From Viridothelium virens (Eukaryota; Ascomycota; Dothideomycetes; Trypetheliales; Trypetheliaceae): 64,000 bases of DNA. The stretch spans positions 89,055-153,054 of the forward strand of contig ML991841.1 of NCBI GenBank assembly GCA_010094025.1, written 5' to 3'. The notes beneath the pieces were generated by a model. That model was not told the DNA's origin. It saw only the letters and a list, made by a program, of their open reading frames with translations, and did not search any database. The translations under genes and the position numbers were made by a program. Position 1 is the stretch's first letter, and each line of letters starts with the position of its first letter. Below are positions 35,598 through 46,944 of the stretch, in pieces.

Positions 35598-36721
35598 CTA
35601 CGAAGACTCAGACGGTCGCGGTGCACTTCTAAGACCACGTTCCATACCTGCGTGCTCTTTCCCATTACCACCTCGATAATCCATCCGAAGCTCCTTGCCG
35701 TACCTCTCGGTATCTTGCTTATGCGGTTTCGGCTGCGGTGACTCGCTCGGATCCCCTGGCTCAAAAGCCTCCAACTCCACCGAGCGGCGACTTCCCCTAG
35801 AACGGCGGTCATCGCGATTCGCTCCTAGGGCGGTTGCGCCGCAATTGAGGCAGACGATGTTATGGCCATAGGTGTGCAAGCCGACGCGGAGATCTTGTAG
35901 CATCGAGGCCTCGACATCGTGGCCTTGTCGGCGACGGCGCTCGCGTTCACGCTGTCCCCGCCGGATTGTAAACCAGAGCGAGATGACGGCCAGGACGAAG
36001 AGACTGAGAGGAACGGAGATGGAGAGCGCGATGGTGCCCTTCTTGCTTAGAGTAGATGATGAGGATGGGCTTGGTGATGGGGTAGTAGCCGATGATGAAG
36101 ATAAGGGTGATGTTGGTATTGAAGCTGAGACTGGCGGAAGGGACGGGATTAACGATGAGAAGGTCGTCGGCAATATCGAGGAATTGAAGGATGTGGATGA
36201 AGTTGGTGACAAGGATGGATCTGGCGAGGGAAGCGAGGCTGACATTGGAGACGTCGGTTCAGCTGCTGGCACAAGAGTGGATGAGACAGCAGCAGTACAG
36301 CCACCACACTATCATTGTTTCAGCACAGGACTGATTGTTGTGGAGATGTCTTAAATGGGATGAAACTCACGTTGCCACCGCTGGCATCTTCAGCCACGCT
36401 CATGAACTCGTCTGGAGGTAATGCATTTTCTACTCCAGAAGCTTGGCAAGTCGCATCCCAGAGCTCCGCTGTTGCGTTCGCCTCCTCGGGCCCACAAGAA
36501 CCGCCGACACAGGTCGCGATCGACCTCTCAATATTAATATCGGGACATAGACATCCACTGACGGCGGTATGCGTAGATTCGTCAGTGCAGGGGGAAGAAG
36601 AGTAGAAGATTTCAAGACATGACTGAGCGCAGCTCCCGTATTCCGAGAGGTCTGGACTGACTGCGGAAAGAGCCGCAGGAATAATCGTCAGCCAATATAG
36701 CAATATGGCCAGAAAGAGCAT
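35598..36721 (-). CDS. CFEM-domain single-pass membrane protein
   Basis: Exons 36721-36371 and 36308-35598, joined by a 62-bp intron, give 353 residues. A signal peptide (MLFLAILLYWLTIIPAALSA) is followed by a CFEM-type domain of eight cysteines (CAQSC, SSSPC, SGCLC, IATC, GGSC, WDATC) at about residues 29-96. Next come a Ser/Thr/Pro-rich stalk of about 100 residues, one membrane helix (IALSISVPLSLFVLAVISLW), a basic stop-transfer and a roughly 120-residue hydrophilic tail. CFEM proteins act in haem or iron uptake, wall structure or host sensing. The domain order with a cytoplasmic tail suggests a surface receptor-like protein. The tail is paralogous to that of the gene at 28.1-28.7 kb. Confidence 0.82.
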
Positions 36722-38331
36722 GTTGAATGCCTTATCGAAAAGACCTGGTGTAGTTAAAACACTGAGGAACATGTATATGAGAAGATCAGACGAGGAATAG
36801 CAGCAGTCAGAGCCACGAATGAAAGTAAGAAAGACTTCTGTGGCAGAACACCATGGATTGGACCTCTCATCTGATAAGAATGAAAAAGGGAAAAGACGGA
36901 TATGTAAACGGTAGAAAACCTTCACACTTCCAGTCTTGCAAGGTATGATCCTGAGACGAGCCAACGGACGAAGGGGGCAGAAGCTATCGCTCGTCTCTTC
37001 GTCGATCAACGCGTACGATCTTATTCTGAGAAGACGTATGGCGTGGATTTCTAGACCTACTTCCGAAGCTTCCTGTGGCAAATTACTGGGGTAGTCGGCA
37101 TTCCTCCGCCGAAATGCTCATAATCGATTGACCTGCCGTTCGGGATGTCCAATCCTTGCCGAAGGGTTGTGCATGCGGCAGCATTAGGCAGACTTGGGAC
37201 TGGTGTATAGCCCCAAGTCAAATTCAGACGGAAACAAAGGTGACGTTATCGACGTCACAAGGGATTTCCGCGGTCCTCGTGAGCGCCACCAAGCCGACGT
37301 GGATGCATCCCAGGTGTCAGCCTGCTGTATTGGGGACCTTGGTGAAGGTGATAGATATGGAGATGATTCCTTGGAAATCCAATGCGAGAAGGAACGCGAA
37401 TGGCGCTGAGACGGCAGCGGGTGCTAAGGCACTGGCCGAAGGTACATCGGTACATGGACTCGTCTATGCAAGACATCATACGGTCCAAATAGGCTTGCTT
37501 AATTAAGGAGAAGCCTAGAACAAATGAGCATTGTCCCAGGGTGAGGGCATTGCTTACGCCGGCACGACTTTCCACCGCTAGAAGTGCAAGAGGCATGGTC
37601 CGTCTCTAGCTGCCATGCTCTACCTCGATACGACTGGTAAGCGATGGCGGAGGCCGGGCCGGCCGCTTGATCACTAGCCCCCGCCCCTCGAGAAGCCTCA
37701 TAGGGATGATATGAGTTGAGGATTGGGAGTTTCCATGACATTGCCTGCTGCGGTGACTTCGAGTGACGTTGAGGTGCCAACGGCCAATCGAGGTCGCCGC
37801 TTCATGTCCAACCAGTGAAAGGCCGGCTCGATGTCGATGTCGCTAACTACAAGCAGCAGACATACCTCGGGGTGCGAAGTATCCTTGTCTCGAATGCGCA
37901 GAGCATTCGAGTCTCTGAGGCGCAGAATGTTCTTGGCTTGGAGGAAGCCTTGGAAGGGAGGGGTGCTAAGGTATGGCGTACTCGAGGCGAACGTCGTTGC
38001 ATCGTTGCACCGTTGGTCGGCCGCCGATCTTCCGAATGGCAGGGGTTTATGCTTGGCGCGCCGTGCGAAACCCGGTGCTGGGGACGGGGGATCGGCAGCG
38101 CTAGGAGCCACCACGGTAGATGCCGTTCCAAATTACTGCGTTGGTAGAGGCTGCGCGCTCAGTTAAATAAAAGAGGTGAAAGGAGACAATCTGCCCATTT
38201 CTTCTGCCTTTTTCGCATCTAGGTGCCTAGCTCCACCGTAAGTACCGAAAGTCTCATACGGTCAGTCCAAGCTGAAAGGCTCAGCAACCAATCATCATTC
38301 CGTTCATTATCTTTTGTAGATTGCCTTAGGC
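36722..38331. other. Intergenic region between two minus-strand genes
   Basis: 1.6 kb. Several overlapping frames of about 110 codons exist on both strands at 37.2-38.2 kb, but none has recognisable motifs or splice structure. A minus-strand frame at 37596 begins with a signal-like stretch (MPLALLAVESRAGVSNALT) but soon loses protein character. Confidence 0.35.
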
Positions 38332-41160
38332 CTAGCTGCTTGTCTTCGCAAATACAAACTCGATTCTCGTCTCCGAGTCTTTCAGCATGTTAAGCAAAAC
38401 TTCATCTTTGATGCCCGCTTCCATCCCTTCAACGGCTTCCGAGGCCAAGAGCGAAGTATCCACATGATTGTACTGCATTAGCGTCTGCATCTTCTGCTCT
38501 TTGACAGTTGAAGCGCTCGCTCGCTTCACATCTTCCATGATCTTGCGTCCCTGCGCATTGGCATCCAATTGCGATGCTGTTATGAGGGTCGGCAGTGTCA
38601 GAAGGTCCTCGTCGCTAGCATCTGTCTGGGTTTCGCTGTCATTGTCCGTATTCTCATCATCACCTTTGACTCCGCCCCTTTCCATCTCTACACTGCCACC
38701 GCCTTTACCCCCGCAAAAACAGCCCAATAAGTCGTGCGTTCGACATCCACCCCCTTCCTCCAATCGAAATAAATCCCTCAACTCCTCTCTCGAAAACCCC
38801 TGCGCGCTCTTCTTCCCATCCACTACCGCATCCGCGAGTCCCATCTTCATCCTCTGTCGCTGGAAGATCTTCTCATCCATGGCACCCTTCAGAATCAGCC
38901 TGTAGATGCTCACTGGTCGTTTCTGCCCGTCGCGATGGATGCGAGCCATGGCTTGCGCGTCGGTGGCTGGATTCCAGTCTGCATCGAATAAGACAAGCCG
39001 AGACGCGCCAATGAGGTTGAGACCTGTGCCGCCGGTTTTGGCGGAGAGCAAGAAGGCGAAGGTGGCCGAAGATGGAGTACGGTTGAAGCGGTCAACGAGA
39101 GACTGGCGTTGGGAGGTGGGCGTGGTGCCGTCGAGGCGAAGGAAGGGGTACGACAGTGAGGAGAGTAAGGCGCCGAGCATGTTAAGAGTAGACGTGTAGT
39201 TTGACACAATCACAATCTTCTCCTCTGGACGGTTAGTGCGTATGTGGTGAAGGAGGTTGTCGAGGACTTGGAGCTTGGCGCTGGCGCCCGGGTATGACAG
39301 GGCAGACTGTGGTATGGATGACAACATCTCGCTCATAAGAGGACTTGGACTAGCGTCATCCGAAACCTTAGACTTGAGAAGACTCGGACCATTGCAGACC
39401 TTCTTGAGAATGTTGATGAGCTGTAGTGAGGCCTCGGAACTTCCAAGCACAGAGCCAAATGCCGGTGAAGAAACGATGCTGCGGTAGACGCTCGCTTGAG
39501 CTGACGTAGGTCTGCAAAATAAGACGTACTCAGTTTTTGGAGGAAGATATTTTGCAAGTATTTCAGCGGTGCGGCGGAGAATGAATTGACCCGTCAACGA
39601 TGCAAGCTCTGTACTCCGATCTTCACCCTTCTTAACATCGCTGGCTGATGCTTCAGGCTGGCGGCTTTTTACAATCGGTCCCTCAAATTCTCTCTTAAAG
39701 GTATTGTAGCGACCAAGCAGACCGGGATTGACGAAATCCACCATTGTGTAGAACTCGCTAAGGTCATTCTGAATGGGGGTTCCCGACAGGATGATTCTTC
39801 GCTCCGTGTTCAATGATTTGATAGCCAAGGCTGACTTATTCTGGGCAGTCTTCAATCGGTGGCCTTCATCCGCGATGACGATGTCGATTCCAGCACCCTT
39901 CTTCAAGTCCTCCTGCACAGATCGGAGCTTCTCGTAGCCAATGATCATGACTCTGTAGCTCTTACCCATGGTGAAATCCGTGAGCCGAGTCTTCTTGTCG
40001 TCCGCAACAAAAACGCCAATCCTTTCATTGCCGAGCCACTTTTTAAACTCCTTGCGCCAGTTGTTAATCAAGGTCACTGGACAGACAATCAGCGCCTTCT
40101 TAATCACCGGTGCATCCTCAAAGATGGGATTCTGCTTCAGCAGTGTCCACAACAAAGCAATGGTCTGCAAAGTCTTGCCCAGTCCCATTTCATCAGCGAG
40201 GATCGCTCCTTCTCCGGCGTAGTCTCGCATACCCATTACGCACTCGTACAGAAAGCTAATGCCTTGTCGTTGGTGTTCACGTAGACGCTTGGAAAGGAGC
40301 GGGTCTACAACCACATCGACGAGTCTTTTGCCGTTTGGAGCTTGCGTCGGCCTACACATCACTAAAGCGCCTTCGTCGTGAGGATCATGTCTTGGTACCG
40401 GGTCAGTAGCCTTTTCCTTTCTTGGTAGAATGGTAGAGGAGAGGAGTGGAGTCCTGAATCCAGACATCGTAGCCTTGCTCTGAGATGTGGCCGAGTTGAT
40501 TTTCTCTTGTTGCTGTGTTTCAAGTTTGACCCTCTTCGTTGCATTTGTAGAGGCTGTTGTAGGCGGCTTGAACTTGGCCATCGGCGCTTCTGGGCGGGCA
40601 TCGGCTGCATTTCTACTTTTAGATGATTTACCTGCGAGGAACTCCTGTCGAGAAATAACGGAGTCTACTTCGATATCTCTGCCGCCGACTGAAAGCATGG
40701 ACCCAGGCAGAAGTGGTGCGGTACAGGAGGCCTTGCCCATCTCTTTACCGGAGCTGTCATGCAGCTTAGCATATCCACCAGAAACTAAAAGCACGCCATC
40801 TCCATCCCAAATCTTATTCTTCCTGTTTGTGAATTTACGCCTATGAAAGTGAGTGCGCAATGCTCAGGAATGATTGGAAGGAGTTGTATACCATAACACT
40901 GTGTAGAAGGCTTCTACTCCGGCATCTTGTTTGCTCGAGCTTGGCTGAGTACTCGTGGTATTGATGACGCTCAACAAAGGTTTTCGAAAGTTGTTCGTCA
41001 ATTGTGTAGCTATTATCGAAGGCTGTACTACTTTTTCAACTTCGTCCTCTTCCTGGCTAATGCGCCGTCTTTTAGCCGGGTGAGCATCTTTCTCTTGTAC
41101 ATCGTTGAATTGTGTTGATTTGCGATTGAGCAGTGGAGGTCTGAAAGGTTTACCTCTCAT
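38332..41160 (-). CDS. RDH54: RDH54/TID1, Rad54-family DNA translocase
   Basis: Exons 41160-40892 and 40840-38332, joined by a 51-bp intron, give 925 residues, almost exactly the size of yeast Rdh54 (about 924). The N-terminus is basic, and the exon junction creates the family-typical WRKFTNRKNKIWDGDGVL segment. SNF2 motifs follow: DEMGLGKT (Walker A, about 306-313), IVIADEGHRLK (DEGH, about 414-417), LSGTPIQND, then the helicase C-domain with RLDGTTPTSQRQ, LLSAKTGGTGLNL and ARIHRDGQKRPV. Rdh54 remodels Rad51/Dmc1 filaments and chromatin during homologous recombination, especially in meiosis and in clearing Rad51 from undamaged DNA. A cysteine/glycine-rich stretch (GGGCRTHDLLGCFCGG) lies after the helicase core. 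Confidence 0.95.
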
Positions 41161-41646
41161 GGCAAGTCGTTGAGAGGGTAAAAAGTGGTCAGTATTTCAG
41201 GTCGAAGCAAGAGCGCGAGCCGCGGCGGTCGACGCGATCCTAGCAAACGCGAAATCACATGACTGCGCACCCTTCGTCGCAGATGTCGATCCTTCTTCTG
41301 ATCACATCCTCAATCTCTGGCAAGAATCTAATCTTCGGATAGATCAGGCTCTATGGAATCGGCAGAAGCCTCCGTCCTTGCGTATCTACGTCAGTGGGTG
41401 TCTTGCGGTAGTATTATGGAGAACTACATATTATCCTTACTGATAGCGCGAATAAATTTAGATGATGAAGAGATAACAATATGATTGATCCTCAGCGCCA
41501 GCCATCAAAGACCCAGCCATCCAGCAACGCTGTTAAGATCCCAATCAGAGCATTTGAAAAAACGTAAAACCCCGGCTACATGAACCATCAACTCTTAGCC
41601 AGCCATAGCTATCGAAAACACCTTAACTTCGCAAGCATAGTGGAAG
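41161..41646. other. Upstream region of RDH54
   Basis: 486 bp between the RDH54 start and the end of the next minus-strand gene. No motif was recognised. Confidence 0.4.
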
Positions 41647-43404
41647 TCACCTAAAGCTCGAAAAACTTGCCATCGAGTTCAGAGATGCATAACGTCTTCG
41701 TTCCTCCCGGATATCTGCCGTACCACTTGAATGTCGACGATCAAGAGTCAAGTCCATATCCGAGCCACTCTCCTCCCTCGATCTTCGAATATCTTGCGCA
41801 GAGGTTTGCGTTGACTCGCTGTCTAGACGACGACTGCGCACGTCATCCTGCGTCAAAGAACCATGTGATCTTGGTGATTGAGGAATGTATGGAGAAGGTG
41901 CAGCGGCAACTGGTACGCCAAGAACAGTTGCGCTTCCTCTTGGCGATTCGGAGTAAGAGACATGTCCAGAAAGGCGATGAGATGATGTTGTCAAGTAAGA
42001 CACATGTCGACTTCTCTCGCCTCGATCTTGGCCATCATCAGAAACCACGACATTGGTTGGACGAGGCATGTCACTGGGGAATGCACTCCCTGCGTGCCAG
42101 ATTTCCGGAGATATTGAACGACGCTGCTGATCTGGTTCCCCAATGTTATTTTGGCGATGCCGCATAAACTCGATATACCCCTGCCCTCTGTGTTCCGAGC
42201 GGTCCGAGTCGAGGTCGAAAAGGAGATCCGGAGCGGATTGAGAAGCAGCAGCACGCACGGACGAAGTAGATCCTCTTTTGCAGTGACAACCAGGATGGCA
42301 AAAGCATCTAATCGGCCTCTGCCTCGCTGGGTCGGCATTTGCCAGTCGTGTCTTTAACGACCTTTTCTGCTTTCGCTTCTCAATGGTGTCAGAATCCTCC
42401 CTCTTGCTTTTCTTTTCGGTGTCATTTTGTGGGTTGGGGCTGATTTTGGCATTAAAATCGTCCCCAACCTCTGCACGACTTTGCCTATCCTCAGGCTGGA
42501 TACGAGAGCTCTCATAAGATTGAGGGAGGCGGGCCCCCGCATTGAGCGACTGCCCAGCTCCAATAGAGTTCGATGCAGGGTCAGCAAGATGCGACTGATG
42601 GTCACCTGCTCTTTTCTCGGCATCATTGTGACTAGTCGATCCCGTGGCAGAACGCTTTATTCTCGAGATCCGAAATTCCACATCAAAACCCAAGCGTGCA
42701 AGAATTCTCTTAAACCGTTTCCTAGTGCGTGATGAATTTTTCGGTGCAGTTTGTGGGGGAGTATTGCTCGTTTGGGTTGGTGGATCCTGGACATCAGTAG
42801 GCCGAGATGGTGCCTGCGGTGTCAACTCAGGACTCTCAATGGTTGGTGCTGCTGCTGGACTTTCAGCCTCGGCGGTGGTTGACGGCACTGGAAGTAAGGA
42901 GGTACTAGATTCTTCTGAACCTCTAGGCATAGGAGGGACGATGTCATCGCTTTGAGCCTCGGCGACAGAAGTGAGGTGGGCCAACGAGTTGTGAGTCTCT
43001 TGCAATCCAGGTGCAGCAAAAGCCAGTGAAGCTGCCGACGTCGAGCAGATAGCAAGAGCAAGCGGATGAATGCGGTCTTCGCTGTCAGATGCTAAGGTTT
43101 CCTGAGAAAGCAGTGATGAATGTGTCGAATTGCCGCCGAGGGAGAACCAATGTCTTTTGCATTTTTGGCAATGAACCCTACTGTACTGCAGCGGATTGAG
43201 GGAGAATCGCATTTTGTTGTGCCAGTGCTTACAATGAGGGCAGTTCCCGTGGAGCGATATGGTCGTCACACTGACAAAGCTCGGCGTGTTCGACATGTTT
43301 CGTCCGGTTCTGCTTGCACCTGGGTTGCCGACAGTCGAACCGGATCCTACACCTGGGGCTTGCCGTGGACGGACCGTTTCACTGTTGCCTGAGGCGGACG
43401 CCAT
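41647..43404 (-). CDS. Fungal zinc-ribbon protein of unknown function
   Basis: A single exon. The ATG at 43404 (MASASGNSE) gives 585 residues; an upstream in-frame ATG at 43476 would add 24. Near the N-terminus a zinc-ribbon-like pattern is visible: CPHC, then 20 residues, then CQKC, followed by KRHWFSLGGN. The rest is disordered, rich in Ser, Pro, Arg and Asp. A second Cys/His cluster (CFCHPGCHCKRG) lies about two thirds along, after a basic KRKQKRSLKTRLAN stretch that could be a nuclear signal. A hydrophobic Ala/Ser-rich stretch (IHPLALAICSTSAASLAFAA) follows the zinc ribbon. I recognise the layout from hypothetical proteins of filamentous fungi but know no function. Confidence 0.7.
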   Translation of the reverse strand: MASASGNSETVRPRQAPGVGSGSTVGNPGASRTGRNMSNTPSFVSVTTISLHGNCPHCKHWHNKMRFSLNPLQYSRVHCQKCKRHWFSLGGNSTHSSLLSQETLASDSEDRIHPLALAICSTSAASLAFAAPGLQETHNSLAHLTSVAEAQSDDIVPPMPRGSEESSTSLLPVPSTTAEAESPAAAPTIESPELTPQAPSRPTDVQDPPTQTSNTPPQTAPKNSSRTRKRFKRILARLGFDVEFRISRIKRSATGSTSHNDAEKRAGDHQSHLADPASNSIGAGQSLNAGARLPQSYESSRIQPEDRQSRAEVGDDFNAKISPNPQNDTEKKSKREDSDTIEKRKQKRSLKTRLANADPARQRPIRCFCHPGCHCKRGSTSSVRAAASQSAPDLLFDLDSDRSEHRGQGYIEFMRHRQNNIGEPDQQRRSISPEIWHAGSAFPSDMPRPTNVVVSDDGQDRGERSRHVSYLTTSSHRLSGHVSYSESPRGSATVLGVPVAAAPSPYIPQSPRSHGSLTQDDVRSRRLDSESTQTSAQDIRRSREESGSDMDLTLDRRHSSGTADIREERRRYASLNSMASFSSFR

Positions 43405-44372
43405 GATGATATGCGAATATGCGGATTGCTTAGGCTGCAATACTTCACGTATACAATGACCCAGCACCGTAGCCAACGTACGTCCAAGCAGCTTATGAAA
43501 GTATAGCTACCGCCTGCAAATACTGGTTAGCAAAGATTGTAGGATATCCAAGCGAACAGGCCTGATTATCATAAGTACGCACCAAGAAAATGACAAGACA
43601 AGACCAGTAAAGAAAACACGCACGAGCAAGTGCTTTCGCAACGCTAACTAACGGACTATAAGCGTGGAGGAATGGAACGGTGTGCTTATGGACCTTCCAC
43701 ATCGGACGGGACAGCCTGAGTAAAATAGGGCAGAACGCTGTGTTAGCCTAACCCGTCAACCTATACAACTAACAGGCAGCAAAAGCGACCTGCCTTTACT
43801 AGGATGGTTGTCAGCATGCATGGAGTTCAGGCAGTGCCAGTCACGGGCGGTACCTCAGCCCCCGTCGCCTCAACACTGCATAACGCACTAGAGGAAAATG
43901 ATTGGGAGAGAAGGGTCGAAAACGTTAGTATGACGGGGCCGCAAAGAGAAGAAAACGTAGTAATTTTCGAAATAGTAATTCGAGAGATGTTACAAATTAA
44001 AAAGCTTCCGGATCTAGAGCAACAAGACCAGGTCGCGCAGGTGCATTAGCGGAGTTATAACCTGGGCTCGATACGCCCGCTACCACGGCAAAAGGCATGC
44101 TAATTGTAGGTTAGGAGAGTAGTGAGCTGATGATAACAAGAAGCTTCTGAATACTTTATTTTTTGCGCTCCAGAGATTGCTGCGCGTCCAGGATATCTTT
44201 GGAAATGAGAGTAGCAATACAATTCGATGATCATGTGAAACTGGAGATACGTATGTGGAAGTACCCACCTGAGGCTCAGGTCTCCAGACCCTGAGCGACT
44301 TACCTACCTTACCCACCTAGGTACCCAGAAGGCCTATCTCTTTTGAGCCTCTTGATCCTGCACTATTCCATC
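43405..44372. other. Divergent intergenic region
   Basis: 968 bp between the zinc-ribbon gene (-) and the GNAT gene (+). A frame at 43804-44049 (+) of 81 codons has no resemblance to a known protein. The word gggctcgatacgccc near 44063 resembles a tRNA B-box, but no A-box or matching stems were found. Confidence 0.35.
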
Positions 44373-44957
44373 ATGGCTGAGCAAGAGACGGAGCCCCAAC
44401 TTGTGTCTATCGTTTCACCATCAGGTCGCCTCTTGCTGAGAAGTCCAGAGAGCGCAGACGCCGTAGCGATATTAGGCAACGTAACGAACCCGGAGAATGT
44501 TGCCTATTTGCCTCACCTTAATCATCAGTATCATACCTTGGAACATTACAGCGAACTGATCCAGCAGTGGCGAAACTCATCACTGGTGACTAATCTCTTC
44601 CTTGTCATCGTCCGACGTGATGATGACAAGATTATCGGGGACTGCAAGTTTGAATCACTCAGCCCGGAAGGTGGAGACTGGGAGGTTGGCGATTGCAGTA
44701 TCATGATCGATTCGGCGGAACAGGGCAAAGGCTATGGCCAAGAGGCACTCCGGACGCTCTTCGACTATGCATTCGGAACGTTGGGCCTGGACAGTCTGAC
44801 CATGTCGACAGCTGAGGAGAATCTACCGATGAGAGGGCTAGCTGAGAAGATGGGCCTCCACGGTCGCATCGAGCCAAAACCACCATCAGGGAGACATATT
44901 GTGTATCGGCTCGCAGAGGAAAATTGGTGCATCAAGCACGGAAGAGTCGAGATCTAA
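44373..44957 (+). CDS. GNAT-family acetyltransferase (RimJ/RimL type)
   Basis: A single exon of 194 residues from MAEQETEPQ; the frame is open 10 codons further upstream. Features of the RimJ/RimL-like GNAT group are visible: a central strand and turn VGDCSIMIDSAEQGKGYGQE, where QGKGYG is the acetyl-CoA pyrophosphate-binding loop (Q/RxxGxG), followed by ALRTLFDYAFGTLGLDSLTM and ENLPMRGLAEKMGLH. Proteins of this group transfer acetyl from acetyl-CoA to amines, often protein N-termini or small molecules. The substrate cannot be told. It lies 278 bp upstream of the leucine gene on the same strand, with no evident functional link. Confidence 0.9.
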   Translation: MAEQETEPQLVSIVSPSGRLLLRSPESADAVAILGNVTNPENVAYLPHLNHQYHTLEHYSELIQQWRNSSLVTNLFLVIVRRDDDKIIGDCKFESLSPEGGDWEVGDCSIMIDSAEQGKGYGQEALRTLFDYAFGTLGLDSLTMSTAEENLPMRGLAEKMGLHGRIEPKPPSGRHIVYRLAEENWCIKHGRVEI

Positions 44958-45145
44958 AATCGACGACAGGGCGCAGGATCGGGAGGGAAAAGCTGGGTGG
45001 CGTGGGAGACGCTTGCGCTCGTGTGTGCTCTGCGTGTCTGCGCCCGGTGTTCTCTTGCGATGTTTGCCCCACGTCCGCAACGCTTCAGTGGCCGTGGCAC
45101 CGTGGTGCGTGAGCTCTCAGACTGGACGCCAACGCCTTCACTGCG

Positions 45146-45155
45146 CCGGTCTCGG
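45146..45155 (+). promoter_or_regulatory. Leu3-like site upstream of the isopropylmalate dehydrogenase
   Basis: CCGGTCTCGG differs by one base from the Leu3 consensus CCGGNNCCGG and lies about 80 bp before the start codon. Leu3 controls leucine biosynthesis genes in yeast and other ascomycetes. This is a single imperfect match, so it is only suggestive. Confidence 0.3.
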
Positions 45156-45235
45156 AGCAAAAATCATCGTGCTTTAACAGCGAATTTGGGAGGCTTCGTC
45201 CCACGACTTCCAACCGAATCATCGTCAAGGTAAAG

Positions 45236-46615
45236 ATGGCACCGGCCAGAATTGTTGTATTTGCAGGTAAGAATCCATCTTTCCATCTCCACTGCCGCAA
45301 TCAGCCACCACTGACGTCACTGTGTAGGGGACCATTGTGGACCAGAGGTAGGCTGAGCCTCGTGCAATTGTCTTTTGACGACCAGAACTGATAGGCAGCA
45401 GGTTACAGCAGAGGCTTTGAAGGTATATACCGTCATCAACTGCTCTTGCTTTGGTGCCTGGCTGAATCGTTATAGGTGCTTAGAGTCATCGAAAAAGAGT
45501 CGGATCTCCAATTCGATTTTCAAGAGCATTTACTCGGAGGGGTATGCGCACATTTTGTCTCCTGCACCCTGAAGATTGCACTGATACCTTTGGCTAGGCG
45601 TCAATCAACGCGACAGGTCAGCCTCTGACTGACGAGGCTTTGAATGCAGCCAAAGATGCCGACGCCGTCATCTTGGGGGCAATAGGTGGTCCAGTAAGTG
45701 TCATAGTACAAACACACAAACTCTGGCTTACTGGCCTTCCCAAAGGAATGGGGTACGAGCCAAGTCCGCCCTGAACAGGGAATCCTTAAGCTCCGTAAAG
45801 AGATGGGCACATTTGGGAACCTTCGACCATGTTTCTTCGCCTCAGAAGCTCTCGTCGACACATCGCCTCTGAAACCTGAAGTCTGCCGCGGCACAAACTT
45901 CATGGTTCTCCGCGAGCTCACGGGAGGTATTTACTTCGGTGACCGTAAAGAAGACGATGGCAGTGGTTATGCACTGGACACAGAACCCTACTCGCGGATG
46001 GAAATCGAACGAGTGACAAGACTAGCGGCATACCTGGCCATGGCAGAAGACCCACCACTGCCGGTATGGAGTTTGGATAAAGCCAACGTCCTGGCAACGT
46101 CGAGACTCTGGAGGAAGACAGTGACCGAGTTGATGGCTAAGGAGTTCCCGAATCTCAAGCTTGGTCACCACCTCATCGACTCTGCAGCCATGTTGATGGT
46201 AAAGAACCCACGAGCCCTGAACGGTGTCATTGTTACAAGCAACCTATTCGGCGACATCATTACTGATGAAGCAAGCGTCATACCCGGTAGTCTCGGCCTA
46301 CTACCTAGCGCCAGCTTGGCCGGTATTCCAGATGGTAAGACAAAATGCAATGGCATCTACGAGCCTATCCATGGATCAGCGCCGGACATCTCGGGTAAAG
46401 GAATCGTCAATCCAGTGGCGGCGATTCTATCGGTGGGTATGCTATTGAAATATTCTCTACTTCGACCAGACTTGGCTTCAAAGATTGACGCTGCCGTGCG
46501 AACGGTGATAGAGAGTGGTGTAAAGACTACCGATATCGGCGGAACAGCGAGCACTAAGGAGGTAGGTGATGCAGTCGCTAAGGAATTAAGCTCGATCATC
46601 AAGAGTGGCAAATAG
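45236..46615 (+). CDS. 3-isopropylmalate dehydrogenase (leucine biosynthesis)
   Basis: Six exons join in frame: 45236-45266, 45328-45347, 45402-45422, 45476-45541, 45598-45693 and 45746-46615, giving 367 residues (yeast Leu2 has 364). The N-terminal text is spread over micro-exons of 31, 20 and 21 bp. Family motifs: [30 protein letters not shown] at the start, [24 protein letters not shown]-like text ([13 protein letters not shown]), [45 protein letters not shown], and [20 protein letters not shown]. The enzyme oxidises and decarboxylates 3-isopropylmalate with NAD+ in the third step of leucine synthesis. It is the LEU2/leu-1/leu2A type; fungi can have paralogues. An imperfect Leu3-type site lies upstream. 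Confidence 0.95.
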
Positions 46616-46944
46616 GACGAGGCTGTGAGATACTGAGCATTCCTGCCCGGGAGACTTTTGGAATGTACCACCTTGCTCGGTGAAGATGGGAGCTGGCTTT
46701 ACCCAGTCTACGAACACATAACGTTTACCGAGCCTCTTATAAGGTACAAGTGCTACCATTCATGCAAGCCTTTTTTATGCTCGACTCTCCCTTGACGTAG
46801 GTCTTCCAGATTCCCACAAATGAAGAAATCCCTGCTGCCCCACAAATTTTTGTAGTTGCAATGATTCAGCGATAGAGATCCGACCTTCCCATTCCTCCAC
46901 CTCCCACCCTCTCCAATCCCCACCCATCTCCTATCCACATCTCC
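46616..46944. other. Intergenic region between convergent genes
   Basis: 329 bp between the 3' ends of the isopropylmalate dehydrogenase and the UPF0303 gene. CT-rich near 46880-46940. Nothing else was seen. Confidence 0.4.

Noticed and set aside
37815-38166. Two overlapping plus-strand frames of about 110 codons
   Set aside because: They overlap each other and a minus-strand frame with no family resemblance or splice signals.
44030-44080. tRNA B-box-like word ctcgata within gggctcgatacgccc
   Set aside because: The 3' acceptor-like GCTACC has no complementary 5' strand upstream, and no A-box at suitable distance was found.
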